Origin: M55B157 sp040265115
GTDB taxonomy: Bacteria; Actinomycetota; Actinomycetes; S36-B12
Length of the DNA: 5,037 nucleotides
Reading direction: 5' to 3'
NCBI GenBank assembly: GCA_040265115.1
Contig: JBDQGZ010000141.1
Span: forward strand, 1-5,037
Shown: positions 1 through 4,473 of the stretch, piece after piece
How positions within the stretch are numbered: the first letter of the stretch is position 1
How the letters are laid out: each line of letters opens with the position of its first letter
Position numbers and translations under genes: made by a program
Notes under the pieces: generated by a model
Databases searched by the model: none
What the model was told of the DNA's origin: nothing
What the model saw: the letters and a program-made list of their open reading frames with translations, nothing else

Positions 1-519
1 GGTGATGTTCGACGCGTCGGCATGACGCGCAACATGGTCGGCGAGCAGCGGCAGCGCAAAGAGATGGTCGACGGGTCCGTCGAAGAAGCCCTGAATCTGG
101 GAGGTGTGCAGATCGACGGAGATGAGTCGATCCGCACCCGCAGCCTTGAACAGATCAGCCATGAGCCGAGCAGACACTGGCTCGCGACCGCGATGCTTCT
201 TGTCTTGTCGCGCGTAGCCGTAGAACGGTGCGATCACGGTGATCCGCTTCGCCGACGCACGTTTGAGCGCATCGACCATGATGAGCTGCTCCATGATCCA
301 GGTGTTGATCGGCGATGTGTGGCTTTGGAGCACAAACGCATCGCACCCGCGGACCGACTCCTCGAACCGGACGAAGATCTCGCCGTTGGCGAAGTCGTAC
401 GCCGACACCGGGCACAGGTCGACACCGAGCTGTTCGGCGACCTCCTGGCCGAGCTCGGGATGCGATCGACCCGAGAGCAGCACGAGGCGCTTATTCGGGG
501 GCACGGTCAGATTGCTCAC
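1..519 (-). CDS. prs: Ribose-phosphate pyrophosphokinase (PRPP synthase), N-terminal 173 residues, runs off left edge
   Basis: Prs transfers the pyrophosphoryl group of ATP to ribose-5-phosphate in the cytosol, giving PRPP for purine, pyrimidine, NAD, histidine and tryptophan synthesis. The frame read leftward from GTG at 519 is open to the window edge and gives 173 residues of the roughly 315-325 usual for the family. Visible family motifs are SGRSHPELG (about 16-24), FANGE (43-47), the conserved stretch around MVDALKRASA (81-90), the ATP-binding and catalytic-loop segment YGYARQDKKHRGR (100-112), and the signature VDLHTSQIQGFFDGPVD (135-151), whose His138 corresponds to the Mg-ATP-contacting histidine. 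The start is well supported: AGGAGG lies 7 bases upstream and the GTG overlaps the glmU TGA stop as GTGA. The gene is therefore the second cistron after glmU, an order also seen in Bacillus (gcaD-prs). No frameshift or missing residue is seen in the visible half. Confidence 0.96.
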   Translation of the reverse strand, partial: MSNLTVPPNKRLVLLSGRSHPELGQEVAEQLGVDLCPVSAYDFANGEIFVRFEESVRGCDAFVLQSHTSPINTWIMEQLIMVDALKRASAKRITVIAPFYGYARQDKKHRGREPVSARLMADLFKAAGADRLISVDLHTSQIQGFFDGPVDHLFALPLLADHVARHADASNIT

Positions 520-1985
520 GATGACTCCTCCTGCCGTTGTGCTGCCTCGGCGGCCTGCGCGGAGGGAGACTCGGCCCTGCGCCGTGTCACCCAACCATCG
601 ATATTCCTCTGCCGTGCCCGGCCGACCGCCATCGATCCGGGTGGCACATCCTCGGTGATCACTGACCCGGCAGCGGTGTAGGCACCGTCGCCGATGGTGA
701 CCGGAGCCACCAGCATCGTGTCGCTGCCGATGCGCACGTGCCGGCCCACGACCGTGTGGTGCTTCGTCGCACCGTCGTAGTTCACGAACACCGTCGCTGC
801 CCCGATATTTGTTCCTTCGCCGATCTGCGCGTCGCCGACATAGGACAGGTGCGGGACCTTCGCGCCGTCGCCGACCTCGGCATTCTTGATCTCGACATAG
901 GAGCCCGCCTTCGCGCCCTCGCCGAGGCGGGTTCCCGGGCGCAGATAGGTGTAGGGGCCCACGGTCGCGCGCGGACCGATGACGGCGAGGTCAGCCACCG
1001 CATGCCGGATCTGTGCTTCCTCGCCCACCTCGCAGGAGGTGAGGGTCACCCCCGGACCGATGCGCGCGCCTGACGCGATGGATGTCGGGCCATGCAGGAA
1101 AGTCTGTGGGAGCAGCATGACGTCGGGGGCGAGATCGACGTCCACATCGATCCACACACTGAACGGATCGAGCATGGACACGCCCTGGGCAAGCCAGCCG
1201 GCGTTGATGCGATCGCGCATATGTGCGGCCGCTTCGGCGAGTTGAGCACGATCATTGACCCCGAGGATCTCCACCGGATCGGCGACAATGTCGGCCACGA
1301 TGATCTCGCCGTCGCCGTGGGCGATGCCGAGGACATCGGTGAGGTACTCCTCGCCCTGCGCATTGTCCGATCCGAGGCGGCGCAATCCCTCGGCGAGCGT
1401 GGCGAATTCGAAGACATACATCCCGGCGTTGATCTCCGAGATCGCGAGAACGGTCTCATCGGCATCGCGGTGCTCGATGATCGACTGCACGTGATCGTCC
1501 GTATCCCGCACGATCCGGCCGTATCCCGTCGGATCCTCGAGAACCGCGCTCAGCAGCGTGATAGCTGCTCGGTGCCGGCTGTGTGCGTCCACGAGATGGC
1601 GCACGGTGTCACCGGTGAGCAGAGGCGTGTCCCCGCTCAAGACGATCACCGGACCGGTCGATGCCGCGTCGAGATGACCTCCCTCGACCAACGCGGTGAG
1701 CGCCACCCGCACGGCATGCCCGGTGCCCCGCTGCTCGGACTGCACGACGGTGTCGACCCAGGGCGCCACTTCATCGAGATGGGCGATCACCTCATCACGG
1801 CCGTGGCCGACGACGACCATGACGTGGTGAGGTTCGATCGCCGCCGCAGCGGTGAGCACGTGCTCGAGGAGAGTGCGGCCAGAAACGGCATGGAGCACCT
1901 TCGGCAGTCGCGAGCGCATGCGTGTGCCCTCGCCGGCGGCCAGGATGACTACGACCGGGGGACGCGTGCCGGGTGCAGCGTTCAT
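516..1985 (-). CDS. glmU: Bifunctional UDP-N-acetylglucosamine pyrophosphorylase / glucosamine-1-phosphate N-acetyltransferase GlmU
   Basis: GlmU acetylates glucosamine-1-phosphate with acetyl-CoA, then couples it to UTP to give UDP-GlcNAc, the precursor of peptidoglycan and other glycans. From ATG at 1985 the protein has 489 residues, close to the mycobacterial length and longer than the 456 of E. coli. The N-terminal uridyltransferase domain (about 11-245) shows LAAGEGTRM (15-23) with Lys29, Gln82 and GTGHA (87-91), SGDTPL with Asp119, GYGRI (154-158), Glu171, Asn186 and Asn244. The C-terminal left-handed beta-helix has hexapeptide repeats and an acetyltransferase site matching E. coli numbering plus 16: Arg349, Lys367, catalytic His379, Tyr382, Asn393, Asn402, Lys408, Ser421, Ala439 and Arg456. 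A disordered Ala/Gln/Ser tail follows. An in-frame GTG at 1997 would add four residues, but its GGCGGG is too close (2 bases), so the ATG is preferred. The gene precedes prs with a 4-base overlap and follows tRNA-Gln. Confidence 0.97.
   Translation of the reverse strand: MNAAPGTRPPVVVILAAGEGTRMRSRLPKVLHAVSGRTLLEHVLTAAAAIEPHHVMVVVGHGRDEVIAHLDEVAPWVDTVVQSEQRGTGHAVRVALTALVEGGHLDAASTGPVIVLSGDTPLLTGDTVRHLVDAHSRHRAAITLLSAVLEDPTGYGRIVRDTDDHVQSIIEHRDADETVLAISEINAGMYVFEFATLAEGLRRLGSDNAQGEEYLTDVLGIAHGDGEIIVADIVADPVEILGVNDRAQLAEAAAHMRDRINAGWLAQGVSMLDPFSVWIDVDVDLAPDVMLLPQTFLHGPTSIASGARIGPGVTLTSCEVGEEAQIRHAVADLAVIGPRATVGPYTYLRPGTRLGEGAKAGSYVEIKNAEVGDGAKVPHLSYVGDAQIGEGTNIGAATVFVNYDGATKHHTVVGRHVRIGSDTMLVAPVTIGDGAYTAAGSVITEDVPPGSMAVGRARQRNIDGWVTRRRAESPSAQAAEAAQRQEESS
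525..532 (-). promoter_or_regulatory. Ribosome binding site of prs inside the glmU 3' end
   Basis: Read on the minus strand this is AGGAGGAG, with AGGAGG ending 7 bases before the GTG start of prs. It lies within the last codons of glmU (the Gln-Glu-Glu-Ser-Ser end). A strong site immediately before a 4-base stop/start overlap indicates coupled translation of glmU and prs and decides the GTG start at 519. Confidence 0.85.
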
Positions 1986-1993
1986 CGCGGCGA

Positions 1994-1999
1994 ACACTA
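1994..1999 (-). promoter_or_regulatory. Possible -10 box of glmU (TAGTGT)
   Basis: On the minus strand TAGTGT fits the actinobacterial TANNNT -10 pattern and ends 8 bases before the ATG at 1985. Transcription starting about 7-8 bases downstream would give a leaderless or nearly leaderless glmU mRNA. No convincing -35 is seen. The alternative is read-through from the tRNA-Gln promoter, whose mature 3' end lies only 54 bases upstream. Low confidence. Confidence 0.3.
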
Positions 2000-2039
2000 C
2001 CCGCCGAGCGGCGCGCGCGAACAGCCTCTACGACCAAAG

Positions 2040-2110
2040 CTCCCGGCGAGGGAGTCGAACCCCCATTCAGAGATCCAAAGTCTCTTGTCCTGCCATTAGA
2101 CGAGCCGGGA
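2040..2110 (-). tRNA. tRNA-Gln, anticodon TTG
   Basis: Read on the minus strand, a complete 71-base cloverleaf can be folded by hand. The acceptor arm pairs TCCCGGC with GCCGGGA and has discriminator G. The D stem is GTCT/GGAC. The anticodon stem is AGAGA/TCTCT around the loop CTTTGGA, giving anticodon TTG, which reads CAA and, by wobble, CAG. The variable loop is GAAT, and the T arm is GGGGG/CCCTC with loop TTCGACT. The 3' CCA is not encoded (the next bases are CTT), so it must be added by the CCA-adding enzyme. It lies directly upstream of glmU in the same orientation. Confidence 0.96.
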
Positions 2111-2138
2111 ACGCGGGTGCCTAGTCTGCCATCCCCAC

Positions 2139-2168
2139 TGGACAGGTTACGCAGACGTAGGTTACGGT
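2139..2168 (+). promoter_or_regulatory. Putative sigma-A promoter of the desaturase gene
   Basis: TGGACA at 2139-2144 resembles the -35 consensus TTGACA, and TACGGT at 2163-2168 fits TANNNT, with an 18-base spacer. Transcription would begin near 2174-2176, leaving a leader of about 58 bases before the GTG at 2233. It lies in the 122-base region between tRNA-Gln (minus) and the desaturase (plus), and it coincides with the tandem palindromes described separately. Confidence 0.5.
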
Positions 2169-2178
2169 GGCGTAGGTT
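2145..2178. promoter_or_regulatory. Two tandem palindromic operator-like sites over the desaturase promoter
   Basis: Two 15-base direct units abut: GGTTACGCAGACGTA at 2145-2159 and GGTTACGGTGGCGTA at 2160-2174, followed by a further GGTT. The units match at 11 of 15 positions. All four differences fall in the central four bases, so the arms are identical. Each contains the perfect inverted repeat TACG-N4-CGTA (2148-2159 and 2163-2174). One site fills the -35/-10 spacer and the other covers the -10 and the likely start site, so bound protein would block RNA polymerase. This is what a dimeric helix-turn-helix repressor binding as two side-by-side dimers would leave. The TetR protein encoded at 3276 is the nearest candidate, which is inference. 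The repeats and symmetry are seen directly. Confidence 0.65.
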
Positions 2179-2221
2179 GTCTCGACCTGAGCACAATCGA
2201 CCCCCGTGAACGCCGATCGAC

Positions 2222-2226
2222 AGGAG
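2222..2226 (+). promoter_or_regulatory. Ribosome binding site deciding the desaturase start
   Basis: AGGAG lies 6 bases before the GTG at 2233. The earlier in-frame GTG at 2206 has only a C-rich stretch before it and no purine-rich site. The start is therefore placed at 2233. Confidence 0.75.
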
Positions 2227-2232
2227 CACCCC

Positions 2233-3240
2233 GTGGCGTTGGCCGAGAAGTCCACCCCCCTCGACGAGACCGCCCCCACTGCCGCCTCCGGACCCAAGCC
2301 CGTGACGGTGCCCATGCCGCGCGGCACCCGCACTCTCATCGGCGTCTTCATTGTCATTCCGCTCCTCGCGGTCCTCGCGGCCATTCCGGTCGCCTGGGGC
2401 GGCTGGCTGGGCTGGACCGATGTGATCCTTGCCGCCGTGTTCTACGCCATCTCGGCCATCGGCATCACCGTCGGCTTCCACCGTTACTTCACCCACGGCT
2501 CCTTCAAGGCACCTCGTGCGGTTCGGGTTAGCCTGGCCATCGCTGGGTCCGCAGCGATCGAGGGCTCACTCACCCAGTGGGTTGCTGACCACCGCCTGCA
2601 CCATTCGCGCAGCGACGAGGAGGGCGACCCGCACAGCCCGTGGCGCTTTGGCACCTCGCGGCGAGCACTTGCCAAGGGGCTCGCCTTCGCCCACATCGGC
2701 TGGTTGTTCGATGGCCAGCAGACCTCGGTCGAGCGCTACGCCCCCGACATCGCCGCCGACAAGGATCTGGCGCGCGTCTCGCGGTTCTTCCCGCTCATCG
2801 TCCTCGCGTCCCTGCTGCTTCCGGCTGTGCTCGGCGGCCTCATCACTTGGTCATGGTGGGGCGCGCTCACCGCGTTCTTCTGGGCCGGCCTCGTCCGGGT
2901 CGCACTCGTCCACCATGTCACCTGGTCGATCAACTCCGTCTGCCACGTGTTCGGCAAGAGGCCGTTCACCACCCGCGACAACTCCTCCAACGTCGCCTGG
3001 CTCGCGATTCCCTCCTTCGGTGAGTCCTGGCACAACCTGCACCACGCCGAACCGACCTCGGCACGCCACGGAGTACTGCGCGGACAACTTGATCTGTCTG
3101 CTGAGTTCATCCGCGTGATGGAGAAGTTGCGCCTCGCAAGCGACGTGCGCTGGCCCAACCCTGCGCGCATCGCTGCGAAATTGAAGGATCCCGCCATGCG
3201 CCGTCGCATCCCCGGCTGGGTCGAACCTTCCGACACATGA
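2233..3240 (+). CDS. Membrane acyl-CoA (delta-9 type) fatty acid desaturase
   Basis: This is a 335-residue integral membrane di-iron desaturase of the stearoyl-CoA desaturase / DesA3-like family. It would introduce a cis double bond into long-chain acyl-CoA using O2 and electrons from a ferredoxin or oxidoreductase partner not present here. All ligand motifs are present: HRYFTH (His83, His88), HRLHH (His120, His123, His124), NSVCH (Asn234, His238) and HNLHH (His267, His270, His271), matching the ligand pattern of mammalian SCD1. Hydrophobic segments lie at about 35-55, 62-82, 185-205 and 208-228, preceded by a Pro/Ala-rich cytosolic N-terminus. There is no fused cytochrome b5 domain. At 335 residues it is shorter than mycobacterial DesA3 (about 427). 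The start at GTG 2233 is chosen from its AGGAG; an in-frame GTG at 2206 would add nine residues. The TetR gene follows after 35 bases. Double-bond position and substrate are inferred from the family. Confidence 0.93.
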   Translation: MALAEKSTPLDETAPTAASGPKPVTVPMPRGTRTLIGVFIVIPLLAVLAAIPVAWGGWLGWTDVILAAVFYAISAIGITVGFHRYFTHGSFKAPRAVRVSLAIAGSAAIEGSLTQWVADHRLHHSRSDEEGDPHSPWRFGTSRRALAKGLAFAHIGWLFDGQQTSVERYAPDIAADKDLARVSRFFPLIVLASLLLPAVLGGLITWSWWGALTAFFWAGLVRVALVHHVTWSINSVCHVFGKRPFTTRDNSSNVAWLAIPSFGESWHNLHHAEPTSARHGVLRGQLDLSAEFIRVMEKLRLASDVRWPNPARIAAKLKDPAMRRRIPGWVEPSDT

Positions 3241-3250
3241 CCTCCCCGGG

Positions 3251-3279
3251 GCATGGCGAAGACTAGGGTCGCGCCATGC
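3251..3279. repeat. Perfect 8-base inverted repeat spanning the TetR gene start
   Basis: GCATGGCG at 3251-3258 and CGCCATGC at 3272-3279 are exact reverse complements separated by 13 bases, and the right arm contains the ATG at 3276. In a transcript reading through from the desaturase, a GC-rich 8-pair hairpin would bury the start codon and put the AGGG in its loop. In a transcript starting at the ATG the hairpin could not form. It may also be a protein-binding palindrome. The repeat is certain; its role is inference. Confidence 0.5.
3264..3269 (+). promoter_or_regulatory. Possible -10 box for a leaderless TetR transcript (TAGGGT)
   Basis: TAGGGT fits TANNNT and ends 6 bases before the ATG at 3276, the typical geometry of leaderless actinobacterial genes in which the first transcribed base is the A of ATG. 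No clear -35 is visible (the region holds CCTCCC). The overlapping AGGG could alternatively serve as a weak ribosome binding site in a read-through transcript. Confidence 0.45.
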
Positions 3280-3905
3280 GCATGACCGGCCGGGAACGAC
3301 GCGAGCAACTGCTCACGGTCGGCCGCCGTCTCTTCGCCGAGAAGGGCTATGAGGCCGTCAGCGTCGAGGAGATCGCCGCGGTCGCCGATGTCTCGAAGCC
3401 GGTGGTCTATGAGCACTTCGGGGGCAAAGAAGGCCTTTACGCTGTCGTCGTCGACCGGGAGATGAACTCTCTCCTCCAGCGCATTACCAGCGCACTGTCG
3501 GGCTCATCGCCGCGTCTACTCCTCGAGCAGGCCGGCATGGCACTGTTCGACTACATCGACGAGAACCCCGAGGGCTTCACCATCCTGGTGCGCGATTCAC
3601 CCGTGTCCCAGCAAACCGGTTCCTTCGCCAGCCTCATCGTCGACATCGCCGGCCAGGTCGAATACCTCCTCGCCGAGCAGTTCAACGCCCACGGCATCCC
3701 GAAGAACCTCGCCCCCGCCTATTCCCGCATGCTCGTGGGCATGACCGCCCTCACCGGACAGTGGTGGCTCGATGTGCGTAAGCCGAAGAAGGAGGAGGTC
3801 GTCTCCCATTTGGTCAACCTCGCCTGGAACGGCCTGTCGCACCTCGAGGCGAAGCCACGCCCGATCTCCACGCAGCGTCGTCGTTCCCGCTCAGCCACAC
3901 CGTAG
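3276..3905 (+). CDS. TetR/AcrR-family transcriptional regulator, Rv1019-like
   Basis: This is a 209-residue dimeric DNA-binding repressor-type protein. The N-terminal helix-turn-helix spans about 8-55, with AEKGYEAVSVEEIAAVADVS and KPVVYEHFGGKEGLY forming helices 1-4 of a standard TetR DNA-binding domain. The helical C-terminal half (about 60-192) would hold the ligand and dimer surfaces and includes a QWWLD segment (162-166). A basic tail rich in Arg and Ser ends the protein. From memory it strongly resembles the Rv1019-type regulator found near glmU in mycobacteria and other Actinobacteria. ATG at 3276 is preferred, and ATG at 3282 would lose two residues. It lies 35 bases after the desaturase, so read-through is likely. 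The paired palindrome upstream of the desaturase is a reasonable operator for it, but no ligand or target can be read from the sequence. It could instead regulate genes elsewhere. Confidence 0.92.
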   Translation: MRMTGRERREQLLTVGRRLFAEKGYEAVSVEEIAAVADVSKPVVYEHFGGKEGLYAVVVDREMNSLLQRITSALSGSSPRLLLEQAGMALFDYIDENPEGFTILVRDSPVSQQTGSFASLIVDIAGQVEYLLAEQFNAHGIPKNLAPAYSRMLVGMTALTGQWWLDVRKPKKEEVVSHLVNLAWNGLSHLEAKPRPISTQRRRSRSATP

Positions 3906-3908
3906 TCT
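3903..3908 (+). promoter_or_regulatory. Possible -10 box for a leaderless MarR transcript (TAGTCT)
   Basis: TAGTCT fits TANNNT and its first three bases are the TAG stop of the TetR gene. It ends 6 bases before the ATG at 3915, and the intervening GAACCC contains no ribosome binding site. This suggests transcription starting at the A of the ATG. No good -35 is seen upstream in the TetR coding end. Confidence 0.5.
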
Positions 3909-3914
3909 GAACCC

Positions 3915-4448
3915 ATGACCGAGCAGGTCGCCCGACCGGCGCGTGACGCTGTCGATGGGCGCGACGGTGTCGATGGGATCGTCGCGGCCTGGCGACGCGA
4001 ACGCCCCGATCTCGACGTCGCGCCTCTCGAGGTCCTCTCCCGCGTCAGTCGACTCTCCCGCCATCTCGACATCGCCCGCCGAGCTGCCTTCGAGCGATAC
4101 GACCTCGAGGCCGGTGAGTTCGATGTGCTCACAGCACTGCGCAGATGCGGACCCCCGTATTCCCTGTCCCCCAGTCGATTGGCGAGTGAGACGCTCGTCA
4201 CCAGCGGCACGATGACGAACCGGCTCGATCGTCTTGAACGTGACGGCCTCGTCCAGCGCACCCCTGATCCAGGTGATCGCCGAGGGGTCCAGGTTCGTCT
4301 CACCACCGCCGGTCGAGAGCGTGTCGATGCCGCGCTCGCCGACCTGCTCGACCGTGAGCACGCCATCCTCGCCGGGTTGAGTTTCGCCGATCAACAACTC
4401 CTCGCCGATCTGCTGCGCAGCCTGACCGCACCATTCGACTCTCCCTAG
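3915..4448 (+). CDS. MarR-family winged helix-turn-helix transcriptional regulator
   Basis: This is a 177-residue MarR-type dimeric regulator. Helix 1 and the dimer region lie at about 37-80. The DNA-binding winged helix lies at about 83-132: LSPSRLASETLVTSGTMTNR carries helix 3 and the recognition helix, RLERDGLVQRTPDPGDRRG leads into the wing, and VQVRLTTAGR closes it with the typical Arg-rich wing tip (Asp121, Arg122, Arg123). The C-terminal helices (about 133-170) complete the dimer interface. The N-terminal 35 residues vary between relatives and contain a small in-frame repeat, Val-Asp-Gly at 13-15 and 19-21, encoded by GTCGATGGG at 3951 and 3969. The gene begins 9 bases after the TetR stop, has no ribosome binding site before its ATG, and converges on ispE. 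Target and ligand cannot be told. Members often control efflux, stress or catabolic genes, but none is adjacent here. Confidence 0.92.
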   Translation: MTEQVARPARDAVDGRDGVDGIVAAWRRERPDLDVAPLEVLSRVSRLSRHLDIARRAAFERYDLEAGEFDVLTALRRCGPPYSLSPSRLASETLVTSGTMTNRLDRLERDGLVQRTPDPGDRRGVQVRLTTAGRERVDAALADLLDREHAILAGLSFADQQLLADLLRSLTAPFDSP

Positions 4449-4473
4449 CCGAGATAACCCGATGTGGCGGGAC

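Noticed and set aside
22..681. Long plus-strand open frames opposite prs and glmU, including one of 335 codons at 1092-2099
   Set aside because: They lie opposite clearly recognisable prs, glmU and tRNA-Gln sequence, show no domain pattern, and are typical of the antisense frames of high-GC coding DNA.
2118..2144. Minus-strand TAGGCA (2118-2123), seven bases before the tRNA-Gln 5' end, as its promoter -10
   Set aside because: It lacks the final T of TANNNT and no acceptable -35 lies 16-19 bases upstream. A tRNA promoter must exist nearby, but this one is not supported well enough to annotate.
1795..2496. Minus-strand open frame of 233 codons crossing the tRNA-Gln and the desaturase N-terminus
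   Set aside because: It runs through an intact tRNA gene, the intergenic promoter and the glmU start region. The Gly/Arg-rich translation matches a shadow frame, not a protein.
3951..3977. Two GTCGATGGG copies 18 bases apart, as a possible regulatory direct repeat
   Set aside because: They lie in frame inside the MarR coding region and encode a short Val-Asp-Gly repeat. Only nine bases are shared, and chance or codon bias explains them.
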